Positions 38,848 to 47,646 of a stretch of 64,000 nucleotides of DNA are shown here, piece by piece; position 1 is the stretch's first letter, and each line of letters opens with the position of its first letter. The stretch lies in NCBI GenBank assembly GCA_963770535.1, contig CAVYPZ010000003.1:3658001-3722000 (forward strand). The letters are read 5' to 3'. The stretch is from RYN-230 sp963770535 (GTDB lineage Bacteria; Actinomycetota; Actinomycetes; Streptosporangiales; Streptosporangiaceae). Position numbers and translations under genes: made by a program. The notes under the pieces are model-generated. The model ran no database searches. It saw only the letters and a program-made list of their open reading frames with translations, and was not told the DNA's origin.

Positions 38848-39339
38848 ATGACCCTGCCCGCCAGCCAGCAGCGCGCCCTGGACGCCATCGACGATGTCCT
38901 GCAGTCGGCTGAGCCACAGCTCGCCACCATGTTCGGCGTCTTTACCGACCTCACCCGGCTGGACGCGATGCCAGCCGCGGAGACCCTCCACCCGGCACCC
39001 TGGTGGGCCCGCCACCGGCTGACCGGTCCCCTGTACCGGCCCGGCTGGACCGGGCCCCACTGGCACCAGCCCGGGCAGCGGCGGTACCGGCCCGGGAGAC
39101 GGCCGCTGCAGGCCGGGCGCCGGCTCAGCCGGATCGTGCTGATCCCGTTGCTGCTGCTCGCGGCCGCGAGCCTGGTCGTCGTGAGCCTGGTCAGCAGCGG
39201 GCCTGGCGGCCGGCGCGGCTGCGGTCAGGCCGTCGCCGCGGTCATGGCGGCCCGGCTGCGCGGCGCCGTCAGCGCCAGCGCGGGTTCCGGGGGCGCCGGC
39301 TGCCCATCCGGCACGCAGCCTGTCTTCGGGGGCAGATAG
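38848..39339 (+). CDS. DUF3040-like small membrane protein
   Basis: This 163-residue protein begins LPASQQRALDAIDDVLQSAEP and continues LATMFGVFTDLTRLDAMP, which matches the start of actinobacterial DUF3040 proteins. One membrane segment lies near residues 95-120 (IVLIPLLLLAAASLVVVSLV). The C-terminus is Gly/Ser/Cys-rich. ATG 38848 follows GGGGAG. Function unknown. Confidence 0.75.
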   Translation: MTLPASQQRALDAIDDVLQSAEPQLATMFGVFTDLTRLDAMPAAETLHPAPWWARHRLTGPLYRPGWTGPHWHQPGQRRYRPGRRPLQAGRRLSRIVLIPLLLLAAASLVVVSLVSSGPGGRRGCGQAVAAVMAARLRGAVSASAGSGGAGCPSGTQPVFGGR

Positions 39340-39347
39340 CGCCCGGT

Positions 39348-39614
39348 TTACCCCGGCCGGCCGCCGCGACCGCGGCTGGCCTGGCCTCGCCCGGGCTCCT
39401 CACGCACCGGCTCGCCGCGGCGGCGGGCTTCCTCCTGGCGGCCGCCGTCGTCATGGCTTGCGGGCAGCGGCTCATCCTGGGCCTGGTTGGTGCTGGGCTG
39501 GTAGCCGGTGCCGGCCTGGAACTCGTCCCGGTCACGCTCCTGCCTGTCCCGCTCGGGCCGGCCGCGGTCATCCGCCTGGCTCGGGCCGCTGCTGTCAGTC
39601 CGGTTCTCGCTCAT
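39348..39614 (-). CDS. Small hydrophilic disordered protein
   Basis: This 88-residue protein consists almost only of charged and small residues (DRGRPERDRQERDRDEF, then EEARRRGEPVREEPGRG), with no hydrophobic core. GGGAG eight bases before ATG 39614 and the codon pattern support a real gene. It is convergent with the DUF3040-like gene (8 bp apart). It may be a hydrophilin-like stress protein; that is a guess from composition. Confidence 0.5.
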   Translation of the reverse strand: MSENRTDSSGPSQADDRGRPERDRQERDRDEFQAGTGYQPSTNQAQDEPLPASHDDGGRQEEARRRGEPVREEPGRGQASRGRGGRPG

Positions 39615-39862
39615 GATCGTGACTCCCTTCCCGGTGCCGCGGCGTGCGGGCGGACCCGTTCGGCACCAGGGCGGGTTGCTACCCGTCCTGGCGGCGCTCT
39701 CACCTCTGGTGCGCGTCACGGCACCGGGCGCCTGGCCGGGCCGCAACTGCCCCGGCCGGGCACGCATGAAAGACCCGCGGCGGGGCAGCGTAGAGCCCCA
39801 CGGCCCTGCCGCCCCCGCCGGCCTCCGGTCAGCCCGGCAGCGCCTTCAGGAGGATCGGCGAC

Positions 39863-41206
39863 GTGAAGCGCGGCCACCCGGGCCTGCCAGGCACCGACGC
39901 CCCCGGCGGGCTGAGCGAGCCTGGAACCGGCGACGGCGAGCCGGCCATCGCCGGCGATGGTGCGCTGCGCGAGCAGAGCCGGCGCGATGCCAGCCGGGAC
40001 GGCAGCAGCAGCGGGGGCACCAGCGGGGAACGCCCGCGCGGATCGCCTGGCAGCGGGACGACGGCGGCGCGGCCGGCGGAGGACGATCCGGGAACCGAGT
40101 CACCCGACCACATGCAGCGGGCGGTTGAGGCGGCGGCCGCCATCGCCGAGGAGACCGGCGGGCTGGGGCAGCTCGGCCGCCCCGTGAACCGGCGCTCGCC
40201 GTTCTTCGTCGGCATGGCCGCCGCGGCGGGCGTGGCGGTCACCTACGGCCTGGTGGAGTTGTTCATCAGGGCGCGCTCGGTGCTCGTGCTCATCGGCCTG
40301 GCCCTGTTCATCGCGGCCGGTCTCGACCCCGCGGTGAACTGGCTGACCCGCCGCCGCCTGCCGCGCTGGACTGCCGTGATCGTGATCCTGCTGATCGTGG
40401 GAGCTGTCGTCGCCGGATTCGTGGCCGCGGCCGTGCCGCCGCTCACGGCCCAGGTCACCGCGCTGGTCCACGAGCTGCCGCACTACATGAACACGCTGAA
40501 GGACCACAACTCTGAGCTCGGCAGGCTGAACTCGCGGTTCCAGATCCAGCGGCGGCTGGCCAAGCTGCTGTCCACCAAGGGCACGGCGCTGGTCGGCGGC
40601 GTACTCGGGGCCGGCGCGCTGGTGCTCAGCGCGGCCAGCGAGATGCTGGTCGTCATCGTGCTGGTGATCTACTTCCTGGCCGCGATGCCCCGGATCAAGC
40701 TCTTCCTGTACCGGCTGGCGCCGCACTCCCGGCGGTCCCGGGTGATCCTCATCGGTGATGAGATCTTCGTCAAGGTCGGCGGCTACATGCTGGGCAACTT
40801 CCTGACGTCGCTGATCGCCGGGGCCGGCACCTGGGCCTGGCTGCAGATCTTCGGAATCCCGTATCCTCTGCTGCTGGGCCTCCTGGTGGCGCTGCTCGAC
40901 CTGATCCCGGTGATCGGGTCCACAATTGGGGGCGCGATCGTCTCGCTGGTGGCCCTGACCGTGTCCCTGCCGGTGGCCATCGCCACCCTCGCTTTTTACA
41001 TCGCGTACCGCCTGGCGGAGGATTACCTCATAGTGCCAAGGATCATGGGGCGGACGGTGGAGGTGCCCGCGGTGGTGACGGTGGTGGCGGTCCTGCTCGG
41101 CGGGGCGCTGATGGGCCTTATCGGGGCCCTGGTCGCCATCCCCGCCGCCGCGGCGATCCGCCTCCTGCTGAACGAGGTCACCTTCCGGCGGCTGGATAGC
41201 AGCTGA
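39863..41206 (+). CDS. AI-2E family (PerM-like) membrane transporter
   Basis: A 447-residue protein with a ~110-residue disordered N-terminus, then about eight hydrophobic segments, including the family features FIAAGLDPAVNWLTRRRLPRW (cited in part as LDPAVNWLTRRR), LGLLVALLDLIPVIGSTIGG and YLIVPRIMGRTVEVPA. Members export small molecules or take part in sodium/proton exchange. GTG 39863 follows AGGAGG by nine bases. The next gene may be co-transcribed. Confidence 0.9.
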   Translation: MKRGHPGLPGTDAPGGLSEPGTGDGEPAIAGDGALREQSRRDASRDGSSSGGTSGERPRGSPGSGTTAARPAEDDPGTESPDHMQRAVEAAAAIAEETGGLGQLGRPVNRRSPFFVGMAAAAGVAVTYGLVELFIRARSVLVLIGLALFIAAGLDPAVNWLTRRRLPRWTAVIVILLIVGAVVAGFVAAAVPPLTAQVTALVHELPHYMNTLKDHNSELGRLNSRFQIQRRLAKLLSTKGTALVGGVLGAGALVLSAASEMLVVIVLVIYFLAAMPRIKLFLYRLAPHSRRSRVILIGDEIFVKVGGYMLGNFLTSLIAGAGTWAWLQIFGIPYPLLLGLLVALLDLIPVIGSTIGGAIVSLVALTVSLPVAIATLAFYIAYRLAEDYLIVPRIMGRTVEVPAVVTVVAVLLGGALMGLIGALVAIPAAAAIRLLLNEVTFRRLDSS

Positions 41207-41289
41207 CCGGGCCGCAGAAGCAGGGACAGGGGAACGAGCCGCAGGGCGGCGGCGCTCCCCCGCTGCCACGCTGGCTCCGGGCCCGCTGG

Positions 41290-42540
41290 GTGCGGGCCGC
41301 CAAGCGCCCGGTCCGCCGGCTCGTGATCCTGTTCATCCTGGCCCTGATCGTCGAGTACCTGGTCATCCCGGAACTGGTTGGCGCGAGCAAGAACCTGTAC
41401 CTGCTCGGCCGGGTGAGTATCCCCTGGGTGATCGCCGGGCTGGTGCTCGAAGGGCTGTCGCTGTTCTGTTACGCGCTGCTGACCCGGGAATTGCTGCCCC
41501 CGGAGGGCCGCCCGGGTATCTCGCGGCTGTTCCGGATCGACCTGGCCGCGGCGGCGGTGGCGCACATGATCCCCGCGGGCACCATCGGCAGCGCGGGCGT
41601 CGGCTTCTCGCTCTTCACCTCCGAGGGGCTGGACGGCACCGACGTCGGCGTGATGATGGCGACCAAGGGCATGGGCTCCACCATCGTGCTGAACGTGCTG
41701 CTCTGGCTGTCGCTGGTGATCTCCATCCCGCTGTCGGGGTTCCGGGCCATCTACGCGACGGTGGCCATCGTGGGCGCGGTGCTGCTGGCCCTGATCGCCG
41801 CGCTGATCATCGGGCTCACCCGCGGCGCCCCGCGGGCCGCCCGCATCCTGCACATGGTCGGCGACAAGATCCCCGGCGTCGGCGGCGACCGGCTGGAGAG
41901 GATCGTGCTCCAGGCGGACGAGTCGCTGCGCCGGCTGGCCACCAACCGGCGGGTCATGGCCGGGTCACTGAGCTGGGCGTCGCTGAACTGGCTGCTCGAC
42001 GCGGCGTCGTTGTGGTGCTTCATCGCCGCGTTCGGCAGCTTCACCAACCCGGTGGGGCTGTTCGCCGCGTACGGCATCGCGAACGTGCTCGGCGCCATCC
42101 CGATCACCCCGGCGGGGCTGGGCGTCATCGATTCGGTGACCCCGGTGCTGCTGGTCAGCTTCGGCCTGACCCGCAGCGTCGCCACGCTGGGCGTGCTGGC
42201 CTGGCGGCTGGTGAACTTCTGGCTGCCCATCCCGACCGGGATCGCGTCCTTCATCTCGCTCAAGGTGCCGCGGGGCTCCAACTGGGCCACCATGCGGCGG
42301 GCGCTGGCCGACATGTTCGGGCACAACCGCTCCAACGGCGGGGATGACGGCGGTCCAGGCAGCGGCGGCGGAGGCGAGCCCGGCGAGCACCGCAGCAGCG
42401 AGCCCGGGGAGGGCGGGGAGGCCCGCGAGGGCCCGGGGCCCGGCAAGGGCGGGGACGTGAACGGCGCGGGCACCCCCAGCCCGGCCGGCGGCTCCCCGCG
42501 CGCCGCGGAGGACGAGGACCACGCGCGGGACCACGCCTGA
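41290..42540 (+). CDS. LPG synthase/flippase-like integral membrane protein
   Basis: A 416-residue membrane protein of the lysylphosphatidylglycerol synthase TM-region family (YbhN-like). Signs are AAVAHMIPAGTIGSAGVGFSLF (cited as HMIPAGTIGSAGVGF) and ANVLGAIPITPAGLGVIDSV, with 8 or so hydrophobic segments and a ~65-residue Gly/Glu-rich tail. There is no aminoacyl-transferase domain, so a lipid-transfer role is more likely. The GTG at 41290 has a poor ribosome binding site; in-frame codons continue upstream to a stop at 41199. Confidence 0.85.
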   Translation: MRAAKRPVRRLVILFILALIVEYLVIPELVGASKNLYLLGRVSIPWVIAGLVLEGLSLFCYALLTRELLPPEGRPGISRLFRIDLAAAAVAHMIPAGTIGSAGVGFSLFTSEGLDGTDVGVMMATKGMGSTIVLNVLLWLSLVISIPLSGFRAIYATVAIVGAVLLALIAALIIGLTRGAPRAARILHMVGDKIPGVGGDRLERIVLQADESLRRLATNRRVMAGSLSWASLNWLLDAASLWCFIAAFGSFTNPVGLFAAYGIANVLGAIPITPAGLGVIDSVTPVLLVSFGLTRSVATLGVLAWRLVNFWLPIPTGIASFISLKVPRGSNWATMRRALADMFGHNRSNGGDDGGPGSGGGGEPGEHRSSEPGEGGEAREGPGPGKGGDVNGAGTPSPAGGSPRAAEDEDHARDHA

Positions 42541-42568
42541 CCGGCCGCGGGCTCGGGGCGTCCGGCGG

Positions 42569-43006
42569 TCAGCGCCGGGGAAGCTTGACCACCGACACGA
42601 AGAACTCGTCGATCTGCCGCACGGCCGCGATGAACTGCTCCACGTCCACCGGCTTGGTGACGTAGGCGTTCGCATGCAGCCTGTAGCTGCGCAGGATGTC
42701 CTCCTCCGACGAGGAGGTGGTCAGGATGACCACCGGAACGTGGGACAGCTCGGGGTCGGACTTGATCTTCTCCAGGATCTGGCGCCCGTCGTACTTGGGC
42801 AGGTTCAGGTCGAGCAGGATCAGGTCGGCCGCCGGGGCGTCGGAATAGGGCCCGCGGCGGTACAGGAAGTCCAGCGCCTCTTCCCCGTCCCGGGCCACGT
42901 GCAGCCGGTTGCGGATCTTGTTGTCCTCGAAGGCTTCGCGGGTCATCAGCTCGTCGCCGGGGTCATCCTCGACGAGCAGGACTTCGATCTGTTCCAGGTC
43001 GCACAT
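42569..43006 (-). CDS. CheY-like response regulator (Rcp1 type)
   Basis: A 145-residue single-domain receiver with the acidic pocket (VLLVEDDPGDE), phosphoacceptor Asp in LILLDLNLPKYDG, VILTTSSSEEDI and Lys in AYVTKPVD. There is no output domain. It follows the histidine kinase with a 44-nt overlap, so the kinase is its likely partner. AAGGGA precedes ATG 43006 by seven bases. Confidence 0.92.
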   Translation of the reverse strand: MCDLEQIEVLLVEDDPGDELMTREAFEDNKIRNRLHVARDGEEALDFLYRRGPYSDAPAADLILLDLNLPKYDGRQILEKIKSDPELSHVPVVILTTSSSEEDILRSYRLHANAYVTKPVDVEQFIAAVRQIDEFFVSVVKLPRR

Positions 43007-44641
43007 GCGGTGTCCCTTCGGGGAGGGTGAGGGTGCCGATGACGTCAGGCACACCCGGCGGGCCGGTGGGTGCCGGGGCGGGCAGCGTGAAATACATGCG
43101 CGTCCCGCCCGCGTAGGTGGTGTCCAGGTACATCTCGCCACCGTGCTGCTCGACGATCCGCTTGCACAGCGCGAGGCCGATCCCGGTGCCCGGGTAGGCG
43201 TCCCGCCCGTGCAGCCGCTGGAAGATGACGAAGATCTTCTCGGCGAACTCGGCTGGGACGCCGATGCCGTTGTCGGCCACGCCAATCTGCCATCCCCCGC
43301 CCGGCAGCCCGTCCGCAGTGATCCGGATCACCGGCGGCCGGTCCGCGGCCCGGAACTTGATGGCGTTGCCGATGAGGTTCTGCCACAGCATGCCGAGCAT
43401 GGTCGGGTCGCCGCTGACTTCCGGCAGCCGGGGGGACGCTCGATGACCGCCCCGGTCTCCTCGATCACGGCCGACAAGGCCGTGGCCGCCGCGTCCAGGG
43501 GCTGATCCAGCGGGACGGCCACCCGCACGTCGCTGCCCCGGCCGACCCGCGAGAACGTGAGCAGGTCGTTGATCAGGATCTGCATCCGCTTCGCGCCGTC
43601 CACCGCGAACTCGATGTACTTGAGGCCCCGCTCGTCGAGCTGGTCGCGGTAACGCTTCTCCAGCAGCTGGCAGAACGACGCGACCTTGCGCAGTGGTTCC
43701 TGCAGGTCGTGCGAGGCGACGTAGGCGAACTGCTCCAGCTCGGCGTTGGACCGGCGCAGCTCGGCGGCCTGGGTATCCAGGTCGGCCGCCTGGCGGGCCG
43801 CGACGGCCTGCGCGGAGCGGCTGGTCTCCAGCGCCTCGACCAGCTCGCTGCGCATCCCGTCCACGGCCGTGGCCAGCACCGCCAGGTCCGCCGGGCCGGA
43901 AGGCTCGATGCGATGGCTGTAGTCGCCCGCCGCCACCTCGTCGGAGGCCTCGCGAAGACGGTGCAGAGGCCGGATAACGGCCCGGTCCAGCATGACCGCC
44001 AGCGCCGCCGCCACGAGCAGGAAGACGGCCAGGATGGTCAGGTAGACCCAGTCCTGGAGGTCCCGGGCCCGGCCGAGGGCGGCGCGGTCGGTCACCGCAG
44101 CCGCCGCCAGGTGGGAGTTCTGGGCGGCGAACAGCACCCGCAGCCCGTCGAAGGCGCGCTTGCCCCGGTCCAGCTGGGCCAGGTCGTTGCCGCTCAGCGG
44201 GCCGTGCCGGGCCCGGTTGATGGACGGGATCGCGTACCCGGCCCGCCAGGCCTGGGCGCCCCGCTCGATCCGGGCCAGGTCCCTGATCAGCAGGGGGTTC
44301 CCGCCGATCTGGGCCCGGAGCCGGGCCGCCGCCGCCTGCTCGGTGGCCCGGCCGGCGGTGTACGGCTGGAGGAACCGCACGTCGCCGGTGAGACCGTAGC
44401 CGCGCACCCCCGTCTCCTGGTCGACCAGGGCCCCCTGCAGCCGGTAAGCCTGGGCCTGGGCTGGCAGGACCGAGCCGGTCAGCTCGTTGGATGTCTGCCG
44501 GGTCTGGGCCGTCAGCGCCGCCACGAGGACGGCCGCCACCACCACCAGGAGCCCGAGGGCCGCGAACACCATCCGGAACCAGCCCTGGACCGTGAGCTCC
44601 CGGAGCAGGCGCCGCCGCGGCGGCGGCCCGGATGCGCTCAC
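42963..44641 (-). CDS. Sensor histidine kinase with CHASE3-like sensor (frameshifted)
   Basis: About 558 residues: two membrane segments flanking a CHASE3-like domain (QETGVRGYGLTGDVRFL), HAMP, coiled coil, phosphoacceptor FAYVASHDLQEPLRKV, and an ATPase domain in a second frame (NLIGNAIKFR; VADNGIGVP; GTGIGLALCKRIVEQHGG). The shift near 43432 lies in a run of six C and needs one added base (or two removed), giving RLPEVSGDPTML. GTG 44641 overlaps the phosphatase stop by 4 nt. Phytochrome-like kinases of this group signal to single-domain receivers. Confidence 0.9.
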
Positions 44642-45930
44642 TGCGTTGCCTTCCAGCCAAGGTAGACGATGGCGACGTCATCGGCGAGGCCGCCGTAGGG
44701 GGCGGCCGCAGCCTCGGTCGTGTCCAGCAGGGTATCCACGAACCCGGACGGGGGCAGCATGGCCAGGCCGCGGGCCATGACCAGCAGCCCTTCCTCGCCG
44801 AGCCGCTGGTTGCCCGGGCCTGCCCGGCCCTCGAACAGCCCGTCGGTGAACAGCACCAGGCCCGTGCCCGGGGGCAACGGCAGCTCATCCTCCGGCCAGG
44901 ACGAGCCGGCCTCCAGGCCCACCGCGGGCCCGGCCAGTCCCTCGACCAGCTCGACGTGCCCTGGCGTGCGCAGCAGCAGCCCCGGATGGCCCGCCCGGAG
45001 CATCCGGACGGTGCGCCGGTCCGCGGCGAAAACCAGGTGAGTGAGGGTGGCGAAGAGGTGATCGTCCTCTCGCTCGGCCATCAGCAGCTGCTCGAGCAGG
45101 CTCATCAGTGCCATCGGGGCCGCGCCCGCCAGCACCAGCGACCGCCAGGCCACCCGCAGGCAGACCCCGATAGCCGCCTCGGCCGCGCCATGCCCGCAGA
45201 CGTCACCGATGACCGCGTGCACGACGCCGTCCGACGTCTCGACCACGTCGTAGAAGTCGCCGCCGAGCAGGGCGTTGGCCCGGCCGGGCCGGTAGCGGGC
45301 CACCATCTCGAACGCCCCGGTGCGGATCAGCGGGGTGGGCAGCAGCGCACGCTCCAGCCGCGCGTTCTCCTCCGCGCGCAGCGCACTGAGCTGCAGCGCC
45401 GCTGACGCCTGTTCGACGTGCTTGCGCTGGGTCGCGTAGCGGATGGCCCGGCCGAACACGTCCGGCGGCGCCTGTCCCTTGATCAGGTAGTCCTGGGCGC
45501 CGGCGGCGACCGCGGCCAGGCCGGCGCTCTCCTCGGCCAGGCCGGTCAGCACCACCACCGGCGCCCCGGGGGCGGCGGCGAGCATCTGCGTGACCGCCTC
45601 CAGACCCTGAACATCGGGCAGGTGCAGGTCGAGCAGGACGCATCCGGGTGTGGTTCCCCGGCCGAGCAGGTCGGAGGCCTCGGCCAGTGAGCGCACCGCG
45701 GTCAGCGACGCCCGCAGGCCGCTGTCGGCGAGCAGCTCCTCCACCAGCAGGACGTCACCGGCGTCGTCCTCCACCAGGAGGATCGTGTCCGGATCGCCCA
45801 GCCACGCGAGCCGCGCCGGGTCCGGGCTGCTGCTCTCCTGCAGGGTGCTGCCCTCCGGCGGGCGGCTGCTGGCCTGCTCCGGGGGGGCGGCCGGGCCGCC
45901 CCGAGCCGGCCCGCCGGTCCGGGTCGGCAT
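44638..45930 (-). CDS. Receiver-PP2C (RsbU/SpoIIE-type) serine phosphatase
   Basis: A 430-residue protein: N-terminal receiver (TILLVEDDAGDVLLVEEL; Asp in CVLLDLHLPDVQG), coiled linker, then a PP2C SpoIIE domain (GGDFYDVVETSDG; VIGDVCGHGAAEA; LADDVAIVYLG). Such phosphatases reactivate anti-sigma antagonists in partner-switching. It is first in an operon with the kinase and receiver. ATG 45930 is chosen; an in-frame TTG at 45966 has AAGGAG only two bases before it. Confidence 0.9.
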   Translation of the reverse strand: MPTRTGGPARGGPAAPPEQASSRPPEGSTLQESSSPDPARLAWLGDPDTILLVEDDAGDVLLVEELLADSGLRASLTAVRSLAEASDLLGRGTTPGCVLLDLHLPDVQGLEAVTQMLAAAPGAPVVVLTGLAEESAGLAAVAAGAQDYLIKGQAPPDVFGRAIRYATQRKHVEQASAALQLSALRAEENARLERALLPTPLIRTGAFEMVARYRPGRANALLGGDFYDVVETSDGVVHAVIGDVCGHGAAEAAIGVCLRVAWRSLVLAGAAPMALMSLLEQLLMAEREDDHLFATLTHLVFAADRRTVRMLRAGHPGLLLRTPGHVELVEGLAGPAVGLEAGSSWPEDELPLPPGTGLVLFTDGLFEGRAGPGNQRLGEEGLLVMARGLAMLPPSGFVDTLLDTTEAAAAPYGGLADDVAIVYLGWKATQ

Positions 45931-45994
45931 GCTCACCGCGCGCCTGCGGGACGTAGCCTCAACCAACGCTCCTTATGACCGGCCCCCAGCCCCC

Positions 45995-46018
45995 ATACCC
46001 GAGGCTAGCGGCTTCCAC
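45995..46018 (-). promoter_or_regulatory. Possible SigB/SigF-type promoter before the phosphatase operon
   Basis: On the minus strand GTGG, 14 bp, then GGGTAT. The group 3 stress sigma consensus is GTTT-N14-17-GGGTAT, so the -10 is perfect and the -35 partial. It lies 65 bp upstream of ATG 45930 and downstream of a sigma gene of that type on the same strand. Confidence 0.35.
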
Positions 46019-46178
46019 GCTCCCTGTTCCGCGACAGGATAGTGTCGGGAAACACCAGAAACTTCCGTTTCTTGCTGTGCCGTCCTGCTCCGGAGCCTCA
46101 GCGCCGTGCCCCCCAGAACCCCGAAGGCCCGTGACACGGACCAGCCGTGACACGGACCGCAGCCCGGGGATGCGTGCC

Positions 46179-47048
46179 TCAGGCCGGGGCGAGCCTGCCT
46201 TCCGCGCCGTCCGCGGCGCCGGCGATGCGCTGGCGCAGGAACGTGAGCGCGTGGGCGAGCAGCCGGGACACGTGCATCTGCGAGATGCCCAGCGTCTGGC
46301 CGATCTCCGCCTGGGTCATGTCCCCGTAGAAGCGCATCAGCAGGATCCGCTGCTCGCGGCGTGGCAGCTCACCCCAGTGCACCGCGAGCGCCTCCATCGA
46401 CAGGGTGTGCTCCATCTGCGGGTCCTCGCCGCCGAGCAGGTCGGCCAGGCTGGCCGTGTCAGGCTGGCCGGACAGGGGCGCATCGAGCGAGGCCGGCTGG
46501 AGCAGCATGTCGGCGCCACGCGCCTCCCGCACGTCGGCTTCGGTGACGCCGAGGTCGCCGGCGAGCTCGGCGTCGCTGGGCGCGCGCCCCAGCTGCTGGG
46601 TGAGCTCCCGGGACGTCTCGCGCAGCGCCAGCAGGCGCTCCTGGACCGGCCGCTCGATGTGCACCTGCCACCGCTTGTCGCGGAAGTAGCGCTTGATCTC
46701 CCCGGTGATGCACGGCTGGGCGTAGGCGGCCAGGTTCCGGCCGACCCCGGGGTCGAAGTTGTTGATCGCCTTGAGCAGGCCCACGTAGCCCACCTGGATC
46801 AGGTCCTCGGTCGGCTCCGGGCTGCGCCGGTAGCGGTTCGCGCAGGCACGGACGAGACCGCGGTACCGGGACACCAGGACCTCGCGGGCCCCTTCGCGGC
46901 GCGGGCTGTCCGGCGGGAGCGACCGGATCTCACGCAGCAGTTCCTCGTCGTCTAGCTGGTCAAGCTCGCTCGCAGCTGCATCAGCGGGCCGGCCCATGTT
47001 CCGGGGCGGAGGCGCCGCAGCTGCGTTACCTGCGGCAAGTATTTCCAT
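46179..47048 (-). CDS. sigF: SigB/SigF-family stress sigma factor
   Basis: A 289-residue group 3 sigma factor. Region 2 is visible as EDLIQVGYVGLLKAINNFDP and GEIKRYFRDKRW, region 3 as LTQQLGRAPSDAELAGDLGV, and region 4 as MTQAEIGQTLGISQMHVSRL. No RsbW-type anti-sigma gene is adjacent, but a receiver-phosphatase, kinase and receiver follow it, and a STAS protein lies at 51385. It likely directs general stress or development genes. The ATG at 47048 has only a weak ribosome site. Confidence 0.92.
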   Translation of the reverse strand: MEILAAGNAAAAPPPRNMGRPADAAASELDQLDDEELLREIRSLPPDSPRREGAREVLVSRYRGLVRACANRYRRSPEPTEDLIQVGYVGLLKAINNFDPGVGRNLAAYAQPCITGEIKRYFRDKRWQVHIERPVQERLLALRETSRELTQQLGRAPSDAELAGDLGVTEADVREARGADMLLQPASLDAPLSGQPDTASLADLLGGEDPQMEHTLSMEALAVHWGELPRREQRILLMRFYGDMTQAEIGQTLGISQMHVSRLLAHALTFLRQRIAGAADGAEGRLAPA

Positions 47049-47103
47049 CCTGCAAGCTTCTCACGACCGTGCCGCAGAAGGCAAATGTTTACATGTGGAA
47101 TAT

Positions 47104-47565
47104 TCATCCCGTGTCGGCCGCCACCTCGCCGAGCCCGCGCACCAGCGCATCGCGGCCTTCCGGCGTCATGGCCTGGAGCATCTCAGCCAGGGCCGTCCGC
47201 CGCTGCTCACGCACCCACCCGGCGAGCCGCCGGCCCGACTCGGTCAGCAGCAGCACGATCTCCCGGCGGCTGTCCTCCGCCCGGTCCCGGGTCAGCAGGC
47301 CCGCGACCTCCATCCGGTCACACAGCCGGCTGGTGGCCGACGCGGACGCACCCACCTGGGTGGCCAGCCGGTTGAGGTTGAGGCTCCCGGCCCGGTCGAT
47401 GATCAGCAGCGCGCGCAGCTGCGCCGGGGGAACCGACGAGCCGATCTTCTCGACGGCCCGCTCCGCCACCTCGATCAGGGCAGCCAGGCCCCGCTCGGCG
47501 GTACTCACCTCGAGCTGCTCATCCCTGGAACCCCGGAACATGTCGTATCCCATCAGGATCACCAC
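47104..47565 (-). CDS. MarR-family regulator
   Basis: A MarR protein of about 150 residues: winged helix LNRLATQVGASASATSRLCDR and wing AEDSRREIVLLLTESG, then a long dimerisation helix. It lies 55 bp before the sigma gene on the same strand and could be co-transcribed with it. GTG 47565 and ATG 47553 are both possible starts. Confidence 0.85.
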   Translation of the reverse strand: MVILMGYDMFRGSRDEQLEVSTAERGLAALIEVAERAVEKIGSSVPPAQLRALLIIDRAGSLNLNRLATQVGASASATSRLCDRMEVAGLLTRDRAEDSRREIVLLLTESGRRLAGWVREQRRTALAEMLQAMTPEGRDALVRGLGEVAADTG

Positions 47566-47646
47566 CGGGCCAGCCCGTCGCGCCCGCCTGTGATTCCGGC
47601 GGAGAGCCTATCAGCGCTGGCGCCGCTTCTTCGGGACCGTGCGCGC

